Below the pieces are notes generated by a model. It had not been told where the DNA came from, did no database searches, and saw nothing but the letters and a program-made list of their open reading frames with translations. The position numbers and the translations under genes are program-made. From contig VWZX01004666.1 in NCBI GenBank assembly GCA_013399015.1, positions 1,427,603 to 1,491,602 on the forward strand: DNA of 64,000 nt, read 5' to 3'. Positions 37,723-51,744 of the stretch are shown here, in pieces; positions within the stretch are counted from its first letter, which is position 1, and each line of letters opens with the position of its first letter. The DNA is from Galbula dea (taxonomy: Eukaryota; Chordata; Aves; Piciformes; Galbulidae).

Positions 37723-40700
37723 TTGCATATTTGCATACCTTTGGAAAATGCATGTAGAAAAGAGCATATGTTTTTATGAAGGGGTACAGTTCTGAAGTAT
37801 TGAAAAGTTCTATATAGCATTTTTTTGACTTGCAACATTTCCCAACCAATCTGACATATGTATATTCTGCAGTGTGTTTCATTATAGATATTAAATTAGG
37901 CATAAGTCATTCATTGTTGAATAGTTTGCATTAAAAATTTATTAGTCCTTTTCTGGTTAGCTCTTGTAATCTCCCTAAATAGCTCTTTGTAATAACTTAT
38001 GAAGAGAATCACTAGATTATCTGAATTTTGCCTGTTTAGGGAAAAAACAGTGTGAAGTTATAGTTCTTTTTTCTTTTTCTAAGCAAGATTTAAAATGAAG
38101 TGAAGCTCTCTTGAAACATTTTCATCAGGAAAAATCAGTTTCTTGAGCATTCTCTCTGAATTAGAAAATACTTTCATTGATAATTCTCTAGTGTTTTCTA
38201 GCAAATCTGTTAACAGTTGAGGCAAAAGAAAAGTTATATATTTGCATGCTTTGGGATGTATATTTCAGAATCTATTACAATGTTGCACTGCATGTGCTGC
38301 ACTGGCCAACTTCTTTAAAACTGTGTTTGAGGGTATATATTTGTATTATATATACATATGTAAATATATTTCTGTGTGTCTTGAAAACATGAGAGGCTGG
38401 GTTAAGTGCAATTGGACAATATATTTTAAGTAACTGCAGTTACTACAGGGTCAGTAGTCTGCTTCATTATGGAGCATATGCCAAACAACTTGAAGAAAAA
38501 GGAAGAATGGCAGAACTGGATTCATGATGCAAATTTTGTAAGATCTTATAGTACCATAGCATGTAGTAATGTGGATCCTTTACTTTTTACAAGGGAAGGG
38601 CTTGAATTTTCTGAAATGCATGTTAAAAACCACAATGGATTATCCCACAGGATGCTTTGAACTTTTTAAAAGTCGTTTCACTGATCTCTATGCTGGAATG
38701 AGATATAATTATTGGAAGTCAAAAGTGCAGAGGGTTAGAAGATATGTCTAGTGATTGAAGTAATTATTTATTTACTGAGGAAGCCATATGAAATGTTAAT
38801 TAAATAAGAAACAAAGTGATGACATTTAGAATAGACTGCGTGTTCGTCACAACATTTAAAAATGAAAAATCAATTGAATATACTGCACTTTTAAAGAAAA
38901 ATAACTTTACCATTTTGGAAACTTGTGCCTGTAATGGTTATGTATAACATTAGATTTATAAATGATGATTCTTCCAAGCTGGAATCCTTTCAAGTACATA
39001 TAATTTTTTTTGGATCAATAATTCAGTTGTGCTTGGAAAAGATTGAGGGTGCAAGTGGAGCTTTGGTAAGTGCAATACTGTGTGCATCTCCATGAAATTA
39101 TCCAAAGCTGTCATGACAGGGATCATCCTTTAACAGGTAACGAATACAGATAGGTTGGTAAACATAGGCAATATTCAGTGTTAGCAAAACAACTGCTTTC
39201 CTGATGAAATCTTCTCTCTTGGAAAGTCAGAGTTAAATTCATAAAGTTTTTTTGTTCCAGGTGCCTCTAAGAACATTTTAGATGTTAGCATTAGGTAATT
39301 GTTGCATGCATACTTTATGTTTCAGATTTAACAGTGACTCCTGCTTACAGGAAACTAATGGCCAGGTGTGCTTAATTTCCTATTATGGTGGCATCTGTCA
39401 CTCAAAATGTCAAAAATACATTATAAATGCCATAAACAAAATCAGCACTGTGATGATCTTAATGTCAGTGGTGTGATATGTTTACTTTTCTTTCAACTGA
39501 GAAACTTTTTCATCTATGACTAAATATCCCTTTTTTGTAGTTCCAGTGTTAATTGTCTTCCAATTGTTTGGTTTCATTCTGCTTTTATCACTGACAAGTC
39601 TTGATGTGAGACTGTGGAAACATAAAACTAAAGTAAAAGAAAAAATAATTATATTGAATAAATGAAGATGAAATATTTTAAACTTCCCTGGTTTTAGTTT
39701 TTTTTTTGTTTCTCATGCAGAATATTTTATACTTGAACCATGGCAGATTGAGATACTGTGCAGAAATTGTTGGAACCTGAAAATAAATACAAGCTGAGAT
39801 ATATGTAGGTCAATTGATGTTACTGGTGGAGGGAAACCATTTGCTCTCTAAATGACAGGGTAGAAAAAGAGAAGGCAATGCTGAAAAAATGTAGAAAGTT
39901 GTGTTTTTTCTTGCCACCAAGGGAGTCTAAGAATGAAATAGTAGTGGTATTCCATAAGAGGTGATTAGTCTGGAATTAGGTGGGAAAGAGCAGTGGAGAA
40001 GGCAGTATTCTGTCTTCTGATTGTGGTTAGGTGTATTAAGCATATGGCTCCAATAATCCCCTGTTCTACTGCTGGTGGTGGAACTAGAGAGCTAGCTCTT
40101 GTAACACGTTTCCTTCAGTGTTGTATGCTGCCTGGGATTTTAACATATGAACCTGATGTGTACTCAGTACTGGTCATTGTGCTCAGAGTGTCTTTACATA
40201 TTTGCTGTCTTACAATAAATGAAAGAAAAAGCAGGGAAAACTTGAATTTTGATGTTTTTTAGCAGGCATAGGTGGACTCTATGAATTTCATCATCCTTGT
40301 CTACTCTGATCATAATTATTGCAGTCTTGGTGCACTGGGTTCTGCAGCTTAATTATCCAGTTTGTATAAAATCTACTTCTATCTTTTTTAAAATATGCTG
40401 GTTAATATTTAATGTAATTTCTGTGTTATGAGAAACAGTGAGTAATTTTTATATGCCTGCTTGATTTGTGAGTTTGTAAACTTCACATTTCTCCTTACTC
40501 ACAAAGTTTATCCAAGTTAGTGAATTTTAGTCTATTTGATCTTTTCTAGACTCCTCCCACTTCTTTCTTCAGAAGCTTTAAAAAGCTTGGGTTTACACTG
40601 TATTTATCAGTAATTTTGAAAGGCAGATAAGGTTATTTTGTAGAAAAAACCCCAGATGTACAAGGCAAATCAAATTTAATTCTCTACAAAACGTTTGTGT

Positions 40701-41357
40701 TTTTTAAATTATTTTGCCATTAGGATCTGTAAAGAGCATTTTTCTGTTTTATGATAGAAAGAGCTACCATATCTGCCATTGATTTCAGAGGGAGCAAAGT
40801 TTCTACAATGTTAAATGCCCCCCGAAATCCCATCCTAATCCCAATTAAATAGCTTGTTCTATTGCTATACTGCATATAACTGTATACTTAGGTTATAGAA
40901 TTCTGGATGTATCAAGCATTAAGAGATGCATTTTCAATTTTTAGAGGAGCAAAGAAAATTAAAAAGCCATGTTTTTTTAACTGTTAATTTAAATTTGAAG
41001 ATTTTTCTGCACTATATATTACAGTGTAGACAGTTATATATAGTACATATAGTTAAATCATCAGCAAAATATATTTTAATCTTCCTGCTGAAAAGGCTGT
41101 GAAATTCTCTGTAAAAGCAGTATGCAGTTTTTTGCTTTGAGAAGTTAAGAAAAAATAACACTGGGTTTATATATTGACCCTGAAAATACAACTTCAGTAT
41201 TTTGTATACTTAACTGACTATACTAAACTGTGTACAATTATAATGATTGAGTACAGTTACAGCAGTTTGGGATCTGGCCTGAAAACCATAGCTAGACAGT
41301 GTCTGCTGTTACAGCACTGCTCATGATGGCTCTGTTAGTTTTTATTTTTGTGAACTG

Positions 41358-41378
41358 AGAAGCTCCATGGAAGCTTCT
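41358..41378. repeat. Short inverted repeat
   Basis: Arms agaagct (41358-41364) and agcttct (41372-41378) are exact reverse complements around ccatgga, whose first six bases are themselves palindromic. The almost symmetric 21 bases could be chance or a dimeric protein site. Confidence 0.6.
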
Positions 41379-44300
41379 AATTTTCACAGTAGTGCTACCA
41401 TGATGAACTGGAGCTCATTACTGTAAACTGATGGCAGCTGTTAATACTATTACAGGCAGAGACTTTTTATTTAAGAGAAACATTAGCCAGTAACTGGTAG
41501 ATTTCTGACACAGTATTACATAAAGCTTCCTGTTAGGAAGGGAAGCAAAGAGAAATGGATTTGAACCCATTAGTATCAGAATTATGTGTCAAAAAGCTAG
41601 AGCAGAGTTCAATTTATTTCTGCAATAAAGTGTAAGCTGGAGATTGACTTGACAATTATTTTACCTTGCATTGCTCTGGTTGTTCTGAGATGCCTATTCC
41701 AACATCAAATCATCTTGTTTGGACATCTTTTACTGAATAGCATGCTAGTCTAAATATGCATTATGTTATGTAGGAGCTAAAACTGGGAAGGTTTTTCAAG
41801 TAGAAATGAGATTTTTATTACTATTTTTACTAAAGGATGTATATACAGTGGAACATATTCAGTATAGATTTAAAACAACTACATGTGTTTCTGCTAAATC
41901 TGGTGTCTGTTGTTGAATAGGGTTTACATTGTTGTTGAAAGGCTAATCTTTCTAAAGCTTGTAGTAGCTTGCTATAAGCAATATATTTAATCTGCCCTGA
42001 AACATTTGTCTTCTCTAAGCCAGCCACTGAGCAGGATTGTTGCTTCTGCTTATGACTCTTCTTTTTCCCTAACAATTTTCCAAGATAAGTGACCACAAAT
42101 TAGACAGCCACTTCCTTATTATAATATTCAACTTTGAGTAGAATATTTCCATCAACATTTTTTTCCTGTTTCATGCGTACAGCCTCCAGCTGAACACTGA
42201 GGTCCATGGATTCAGATCTCTAACCTTGCACACTGTAACAGGCTTTTGTTGGAATGGCAAATCTGGTTGTATTTTATTGTCTTGAAATGATCATCCTCTA
42301 CGGAATGTTTATTTCATTTTCTAGTTGTGTAGCATAGTTTTTTTGGAGAGGGTTGTGTTCAATGTCCTCATATTACCCTCTGAAAACTTACATGGAGCTT
42401 CACAGAAAACTTTTATTAAAATTTACATAAGTATTATATTACACTGTTGTCTGGATTCCCCTGGCAGGTTTTCATATGCCTTTGCACACTTTAATGCAAG
42501 TCCATGTCATACTTAGGGGTGGTGCAGCGAAGCAGAATGCTGCTTGTGTTGCGTCTTGTTGTATGTTTGTATTCTGATCTTCTGTGAACTCTGTGGGCAA
42601 AACTAATCTCCACATCAGAGGACTACAGAGTATTGAGGGATTCGTGGTGGGATATACTTGCCCCTGGAAATTTGACATTGATGCTCAGTACCTCCAGTGT
42701 TAGATTTAGAATCACCTCTATAGCCAGATTAAACAGAATATCCTTCCTGGCAGGCATGTGGAATGGCAATTCCATGGGTTTGGAATAGCGAGGATGAAAC
42801 TACAATAACTTTCCCTGTGGGTTGTCTCTTCCCTATGGCTGCAGAAGGACCAAACAAATTTCTTTGAAGCAGAGGTTAATACAGCTGCCTAACTTGGTAA
42901 ATTGTTCTTTTACATGGATTCTCTCTCTTTTTATCACAAAACTAATTTGAGTAATATATTTTTTAATTGATTTAAAGCCAACTATTATAAAAGTCAATGT
43001 ATAAAAAAAGGTTGTATGTATGCAGGAAGAATTTTTTTTTCTTGCCAGGAATATCTCATGCATAAATACAAATGAATATTCTAAATGTAAATGTTTGGCT
43101 AGATTATTCTTCAGAGACACATATTGATTTCTATTGTCACTCTTCAGTGAGATTTAGTGTAGATTACAAGGAAATCTTTTCCAAGCACATGCTGAAAAAA
43201 ATGTAAAATATGATTTCCTTGACAGTCAGTGAAAAGAGACACAGTAGATGTTAAGAAATTAACTGCTTGCTCCATCTTCAGTATAGGGGCTTTTAATAAA
43301 CTAACTCGTTTGATGCTTATGGTCCATATTGTGCTTGATATGCTAGTAAGTATGTTTTCAAATTCATAGCTTAGCAAAAAGTGAAGCTTTGCATTTTCCT
43401 GATTTTACTTCCCTGATCTAAATGTAGAGTTGTGGCTCTCTTACCATAGTGGGATGTGCTGTATAATTTTGCAGCTTAAACTATTCTATAATGCAAGTAG
43501 TGCAAGTCTCGGGAAACTGTGTGTGATGGCCAAGTGTAATCCTAAAATGTGTTTCATTCAGCTTCCTAATAAACTGAAATTCATGAATTGTTGAATGCTA
43601 TAGTGGGCTTGATAATTATGGATTATACTAATTTTATACTTCAGTGTTTAAATACAAACATTATTTACAGATAAGATACTTTTCCCATTTCTTCCCCCCA
43701 CTTCTTTATTATTTAGAAGGTACAAAATATATTTCAACAATCCAGTCAGACTGGAAGGTAACCTATAAAGAGTTTGCCTTCCCAAACTACATAATTTTAC
43801 AGCTACCTAAGAAAATACCAACATTTTTAAATCTTAGTCAGTTCTGTTTTTTGAGCATTTACTAAGAGATTAGAGAATAAGAGAATGTTCGTAGGTTAAT
43901 TGGAAAGAAATTTGCAGAACATGAGTATCTGACAGAACAGATTTTTTTCCCAAATAGTTATCAGAAGTTCTAGTTAAATCCATTTGAGTTAAAACAAAGA
44001 AACTCCCATACTGGTGCAAACATTTTGATTAATACTTTCACCTCTCAATTCTGCTAGTCACGGTCACTTGTCTATTCAGTCTGTTTAGTTTGCAAGTAAC
44101 CCATAGAGTTTTATGTAAGAAATGCAGGAAATAGAATAGTCATTCTTATGTGAAAGTAGGAACTAAAAATATGTGACACAACCAGGTAATAGCAGTATCA
44201 CATCTCAGATAAGAGGGAAAATAGTGAAAATATACTGGAAATGAATGCTGCTATTTGTAAGTCAGTCGTATTTTTAACTGGTACTGATCATGTGAGTAGG

Positions 44301-47300
44301 AATTAAAGAATCTATTTTAAAGCTTACGTCATGTTTTCATGTCTTGCAAACATTGATATCAGTGTTGAACTACTTGGTATAAAGGAGTGATAAATATCAA
44401 GTTCATCTAAGAATTTATAACAAGTTATATTCAACAGCTATGAATCTGAATAATTTTTGCTTTCATAGCAGTGTGGTATTGTTCACTTACATTAATTTGT
44501 TTTGTAAATGGTTTAAAAACTATCAATATCATATCAGTTATAAAGTAGTGTTAATACATGTTTGGTTTAACAAATATGTTTTAATATATAGGAGATAGAA
44601 CGACAACTGTATTGTACATTACTGCATTTTTATACGATTTACATCATCATTTTCATCCACTGCTTTGCTTGTTCTGGAGATAATAAACATATAAGCGTGG
44701 AAGCAAAACTCAGCTTCTGTTCTTTCAAGGGAACAGTGATGCTTGTGGTTGTATATGGTTAGTAATAAAAGTTACAGATATTAAGATTATACACCTATGT
44801 ATTTATCTTTTCTCAAAACATTTGGGAGCATTTGGAATTTAGAGTTTTTTATGATCTCTCTGTGATGCACTTCACGGAAACAAAGGAGGAAGACTTTGGG
44901 GAAAATAGTAATCTTTGTGGTAAAACTGGCTTTATAAAAAGCCAAGTAAGCAGAGGCATTTTAACATAATTTTCTCCTGACTTAAACAACCTTAATTTTA
45001 TCACTTTGCCAAACTGTATTCCTTTGCATGAAGTATGTGCGGGAGATACTTCTGAATTTGCATTTTCATTAGATTTAGCATGCAGCACCTAATGCCATAA
45101 ATTTGTTTTTGAAACTCTTTAATTCCCCTGAGTGTTCCAACATATTGAATGCTATTTGCTTTGTATTATGTTGGCAGCAAATCTGCAGTGAAAATGCTGT
45201 CAATATATATTCATAGCTAACATCGTTAACTAAAAGCAATATTGTTTTTCTATTGTAAGCTGTCACAAATGTTTGGCACCCTGTTGTGTAAGCCAAAAAA
45301 ATGTCAAAGAAAGGAATGAATATTTCTGAAGAAAAGTGCAGTGATAGTGTCAAGTTTTCTCTATTAAAATACATTCCTGTTTGTCCAGAGCTTCATGATT
45401 TACAAAATTGTGTTTTGTAGTAATGTAAAGTTAGACTATTGTGAGAACATGCAGGCTGTAACAGATATTATATTACAGGATGGGAGCATAGTAAATGGTA
45501 CAGCCATTTTACTTTCCATTGTAAAGTAATGCTTATCAGGTTGTAAAATGTATTCTACTAAGTGCAAAGATTATTTTACTGAAAGAGGTACTATATAAGT
45601 AGAAAATTAAGCAAAAAGATTCTTCATTTTTGCCTCTTTTTGAAGATGAAGTATATTATTTGCACTTTATTTGGCAAGAAGAAATGCAAAGTTTTTAACA
45701 TTCTCCTACGTACTGTCTTTATCTTTGTGTAAGTCACACTGCTTTGTTAGTTTAAATCTGTGTATTCCTTTTCCCAATCATTCATTATTTTATAATGAAG
45801 CTATTTTATTTTTAAATCTGCATGCTATTATAAGAATGTCTCAGAGCAAAGTATTTCAGAGACCTATGGGGAGAAATGTGTGAGAATAAAAAAATAATCT
45901 GTCTGCGACACAAATGACCATGTTAGTACTAATAAATAAAAAATGCCTGTAAGTTAAAATAAGACAAATGGCAACCTGTGCTACCCTTGCAAATATGTTA
46001 AGCCAGAAAACTTGTGACCTAGGCAATGTAAATAGAAACTTCAGATGAGGTAGTCAGAAAAAGCACAATGAAATTCCCTTTCCAGAAGCTAGCTTACTCC
46101 AGTATCAGTACATAATTCAGCTGATAGCAGTGGAAAACACTGAAAAATAGATCCTTCTGCAGGGCTCTCACTGAAGTGTCAGAGCTTCACAAAGATACAG
46201 ATTTTCTAGTACTCTCACCTGTCCAAGGTAGTCTTTCTATATTCACTTAGGTGGAAAGATTAATCCATATATAGTGAAATACTGGAAACCCCAGAAATCT
46301 TGTCATTCATGACATTTTGCATCTATCTTTAGAAAACTGTACTGTTTTCTGAACTTACTGAATTGTAGTGTTTTAAATTTAGGAAACATTTTTGGAAAAA
46401 CCTTAACACTTTGAAAGTTCAATGTAATGTCCAGAAAAGAAACATTCTAATCTACTGTTCAAATACAGTCATTGGTAAATCTGGTTGATCATTGTTTTTC
46501 ACCCAGCAATTTATTAGTGGTACATATTCATGTACGTTATCTTCTGTGATATTGTCACAGATCCCACATAAATACCACCTGATCATGTGACATGATGCCA
46601 GTAATGGTTCAGTTTTTCCTTGCAGCTGATTTCATTGCTTTAAGTCATAATAACCTCTGCTTTCTGCACAGGTATATACCTTGCTAGGGGATTAAAGGTG
46701 CCACAAGTGATTTCGTAAGGTCCCTGTTACAGACTCACTATTTTCCAACATTTTTTGAGAAGTGCAAAATTTCCATTGAGTTTCCATTGACTTTAGAGAG
46801 ATTTCAGTACTGTTATCACCGTGGAAAATTGGCCCTTATATTCTATTGCACCAATCTTTATACGTTCTCTCATGTACTTTCAAATAAGATTGCATAAAAC
46901 TTCAGAGCTTCCTGTGGTGATAATGGAACAATGTATGGCAGTGGCATAATTCTAGTATATGCTGCAAATATCTGAGCATTATGGAGCATTTCAAAGTAAA
47001 TATCTTTGACACATTTTCTTTTTATTGTCTCCAGCAAAGAAAGTGGGAGAGGGATATTCTTTCTGTTCCTGTTTAGATCCCAGCTCTTTGGGGTCATGAT
47101 ACTATGGCCATTCTGAGAAGACACAGGGGAATCACCACCCATAAGTGCAGTACTTTTCTTCTGTGATCCTTCCAGGAGAAGAGCTTCTGTCAGCAATTAC
47201 TTTTTCTTTCAGAAACTGTAAACATAATAGATGCCTTAGCACAAGTAATGTGAGGCCTAGGTGACAGAAATATCGAAGAATAAAGGCACATACTGATGGC

Positions 47301-48585
47301 TGCTTTATAACTGATATTCATGGCTTAGTTCTACATATCATGGGTATGGGCCAAACACTTTATATGATCTTCTAATGAAAAACATAACATTTGTTATTCA
47401 CTGCATATGGAAAATCTTCCTACTTCATATATTTTATTTGTACACTGGATGTCTTAGACAAGTCTTTATTGACTTCACATTTGAAAGTCATTTTAGATGA
47501 AAACGAAGACCACTTTAATCCTGACATGGACTGAAGGGACAACTGCTTTGTCCTGTGAGATTCACTAGAATAATGTAGATGACGATGTCAAGAACCCAGG
47601 CTCAATTGCAACGCAAGCAAGGAAAACAAAGATTTCCCCACATTCCAGATTTTATGGTCTAACTAAATGTGATGAGTAGCAAATACTCGACAGGTTTACA
47701 GAGTACATCCATAGGAAATATGAAAACAGAAATCAGAAACAGCAGAACCTGCACTCTGTTAAGATGTCAAAGTACAATACACTAGTTGTGCCAGGTCTAA
47801 TAATTTACTTTTGCTTATTCTAACAGCCAGTGTGGTCTAACTTGGAGACGAGAAGTCCAGCTTGTACTCTAGCTTCAGTAATGGGAAAGTGAAACTTAGA
47901 AGAGGATTATACTGGTGATTCTGAAAGGTGAACATTTACAGTGCCCCTTCTGTAAAGGAAGCAAGAAACAGTAGATTTTGGGTTTTTTTCTAAAGTTAAG
48001 AATGTCATTAACTATACAAAAGGGACTGATCAAAGTTTACGAAGGTGACAACTTTTCAGAGCCACTTTCATTAACATTGGAAGAATACAAAAGATCTGGA
48101 AAATATTTTCATTTTTAGAAGTTATTCAGCACCTGGAATGCGAAGTTAATGCTGAGAGACCATCTCTCTTTAGCAAAAGGAACCAAATTTTTAAATCATT
48201 GAGAACCTTGGTATATCATGTCTAATGAGTATGTTTGGGACTATGGTAGTAAAGAGATTGAACTAGTTGTAGCCATTTCTGACTCTTTATATCTTATGTT
48301 CTGTACAGTTTTAGCTAGCTAATACGTTTTTCCTAAGTTTCCCCTTAATTTTTTCTGCCTTTTAGCACCTGATATTCTTTCCTAATTGTCATAAATTTTG
48401 CTTTGAAAAAAGCTGAAATACATCTGATTGAAAGTATTGCTTTCTGAGTCTTTGCTTGCATTATATTCTAAGGTTAGTCATACTTATAAATGTTCTAGGT
48501 GAATGTCCAGTATGTTCATGTCTAAGAGAGAAAGCATCTTGCTCCATGTATGCATGGTTTTCTAGATTATTCCAAGAACTTGGGG

Positions 48586-48612
48586 ATCACAGAATGTTAG
48601 GAGTTGGAAGGA
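48586..48612 (-). mobile_element. Probable minimal CR1 3' end, antisense
   Basis: The plus strand reads 'atcacagaatgttaggag' then 'ttggaagg', almost identical to the tail of the CR1 copy at 54362. Only about 27 bases match, so this is either an extremely truncated insertion or chance. Confidence 0.5.
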
Positions 48613-50336
48613 TGAATGAACATAATGTGTATCTGGAGAGATAATATACTTGGATGTATCTGGAAGCAATAGACATTACATTCACAGGTGAATAGTGTTT
48701 TTTAATACAATAAAAACTTTTAACATTTCTTAAATAGCCCACCAGATAGGGATTTCTAGTTGTGAACAGGAAATAGTACTGCATCATACAGACAATTGAC
48801 AAAGTGGGCCAGTGGTTTCCATCCTTAATATAGCTCTTTTTCCTCAATGGCAAAGAGATACAGGTTCTAACATTATTTATCTTATTTTGGCATAACAGAT
48901 TTAATCATGACTATACCTATTTGTCACAAGGTGTCTTATGTCTTGAATCATAGACTGTTCAAATCTTGTACAGGTATGAGATAACTGCACAGCTCATCCT
49001 ACTGGAAAGCTTTGCATTTCTGCATGTCATGGAGGAATTCACCTCAGCAGAATTTTCAGAAATGTTTATGAATCTTTAGAAAGGGATTTCAATTTCTAGA
49101 ATTTCTTGCTACTGTTAGAGTTCCTTTTTATTATTTACTTTACATACACTGTGGGGTGGGACCTTCTTTGCCACTTTACTTTTTTTACTGTTGCTTTGTT
49201 AGATATGAATTTGAAGCTGCAGGAAGAATGAAGATATAGAAACTGAGTTGTTAGTCATGCACAAATCTTTGTTTCTTTGGCTTTTCCACATGTGGTTGTT
49301 TTTCTTCTATTTCCCTTACATCAAATAAAATTATATCTCTCTCTTTTATGCTTGAGAGTTTAGACTTTTAGAAAAGATGAAGGCCTGTTCCTTGTGCCCC
49401 TTTGGAGAAGTAATGCAACTGAAAGGAACAGGACATTTTAAAACTTTTTCTGTTACCCAGAATGATGCTTAACCCTGTTGAGGAACTTATATGGAGGACT
49501 CCTCCAAGATGTGTTACCGCTTTTTCTACTTGAAGGAATGACTCAGAATTCTCCCGTGGGTGGCTATTGCAACCGTGGAGCATGAAGACTCAGAAATTAA
49601 TAAAGTAAATAAGAAAAGCAGTAAATATAGACCAAAACATCCTCAATTGCTGTTACAAATAAGAAAGGAAAAGTATTAAGGTTCATAGATGAAACAAACC
49701 AGCACTTATCCGTGGTGAAATCTATAAAATGTCTTCGATTGCTCAAGGGATCTTTAGATACAGCATTATTTTCTCTATCTTATGGATGACTTGACCACCT
49801 TCACTATGAATTTTTCATGATTTTCCTGACCCAGCAGCTCCTGCCTGTGGAGAGAGTAATACAGTATTGATTTGGGTGTTAGGTTTCTGCCTTTTTTGCC
49901 ACAACAGGATTTTTGTAGCCTAGAAACCTCAATCCCTGATTGCTCATTAGAGACTTGAACAACTTTTCTTAGATCTGGAATGGAAAAGAAGAATCACTTG
50001 GTTACTTTTGTCATAGGTAGCCTTTGTAGTGGAATTTCAGCTCATCTTGATAATGAGTGTTGCTATTAAGCTTTCCTGATTGAATGGGCACCAGTAGGCC
50101 TTTAGATTGCAAAAATACTGTTGTCTGTTTAACAATTAGTGTGTTTGCAGCAGAATTCTGTTGGTGAAAGTGCTTATTTGCAAGCATACTGCAAAACGGT
50201 AGAATAAGTAGAGGTCTGTCCTCCTGCAGTCAACCTGGCATTGATGTCTCAGTGACTTATTTTCTGTGCCTCTTGGGCATATTACAAAATTCAAAAGAGG
50301 CCATAATGTTTCTCTTTCTCAAATAAATGGTTTGGT

Positions 50337-50388
50337 GGGTTTTTTTTTGTTGTTGCTGTTGTTTGTTTGTTTGTTGTTTTTTTTAAAT
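50337..50388. repeat. T/G-rich simple repeat, (GTTT)n core
   Basis: T runs flank gttgttgctgttg and gtttgtttgtttgttg units. No element is recognised beside it. Confidence 0.88.
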
Positions 50389-51215
50389 AAAAATATCCAT
50401 ATTTTATATCCACTGAAAACTTACTGTCAGCATTGCCATGGAAACAAGATTTTTAAAAGGGACTTAAGTGAAATTTAGCAGCAGTTTTTATTTCTTTGTG
50501 ATTCATACTTCATAAAAATGCAAATGTCACACTAATACATGTTTTACCTTAATATTTTATACTACCATTTAGTCTTAATTGGTCTAATGTTTTTCTTAAT
50601 TAAATTTTGAGCTGCTCTGAATGACTTTAAAATTGTACTGTGGACCTATCAAGCTTTAAATTTTGACTGTGTGACACACAATTTAAGATACTGTCATAGA
50701 GGAAAATCAATCATTTCAACCTGTAATCAGAAGCACAACAAAAGATTTAAAAGATTTAAAAAGCCTTTTGTTCTAACTGGAAATTTCTTGGCCTTTATAA
50801 TATTCATTTCTAGTGAAGTATCACAGCAAACAGCATTTTATCATTTCTATTTCTTTGGTTGTCTCTTCATTCCCTCTAACTATATGAAGTTGTTTAGAGG
50901 ATAAATTATCCTGTGTTCCTAAATAAAGCCTTTATTCATAGTTCTCTTAAGAAGAGTATTTTGATTATCCAAAACTACAGTGTGTGCCTTGGTGTACACA
51001 CATACATATATCACATGTGTAAATAAACAACATTCATTTAACATTTTATTTAGGAATATGCATGCAGCTGTTGATAATGTTAGTTAAAAAATAAAAAGAT
51101 ACCTGGCATTCTATTCTGACTGTCTGTTTGGTCAGACCTCATAAAATACTGCATTTTGCCTTTTAAAAGTGAAAATTAATACTGTTAGAACAGGGATCTC
51201 GTTGATTGAGACTGA

Positions 51216-51744
51216 AATCATAGAATCACAGAATCACCTTGGTTGGAAAATACCTTTAAGATCATCAGGTCCAACTGTAGCCTAATATTCACACATCCGC
51301 CACTAAACCATGTTCCTCAGCACCACATTTACATTCTTTTAAATACGTGCAGGGATGTTTACTTCACCACTTCCCTGGGCAGCCTGTTCCAGGGCTTGAC
51401 AACCCTTTCTGTGAATAGTTTTTTCCTGATGTCCAATCTAAACCTCCCCTGGTGCAACTTGAGGCCATTTCCTCTTCTCCTGTCACTACTTACCTGGGAG
51501 ACTGAGCCCCGCCTTGCTACAGCCTCATTTTGGGTAACTGTAGAGAATGATAAGGTCTCCCCTGAGTCTCCTTTTCTCCAGGCTGAACAACCCCAGTTGC
51601 CTCAGCTGATCCTCAGAAGTCTTGAGCTCTACACCCTTCAGCAGCTTCCTTGCCCTTCTTTAGACAAGCTCTAGCACCTCACTGTCCTTCTTGTAGAGAG
51701 GGCCCCAAAACTAAATACAGTATTTGAGGTGTGGTGTCACCATA
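51216..51744 (-). mobile_element. CR1 LINE 3' end, antisense
   Basis: The plus strand starts 'aatcatagaatcacagaatc', then 'ttggttggaaaatac'. In the standard order it continues through 'ccctgggcagcctgttccag', 'cctgatgtccaatctaaacc', 'gaggccatttcctcttctcc', 'tctccaggctgaacaacccc' and 'gagagggccccaaaactaaa'. About 530 bases cover the 3' UTR and C-terminal frame. The 5' truncation is at about 51744. The frame is broken by small changes. An open frame at 51243-51674 on the opposite strand is incidental. Confidence 0.95.

Noticed and set aside
51243..51674. 143-codon plus-strand open frame
   Set aside because: It is antisense to a CR1 3' end, which explains all the similarity.
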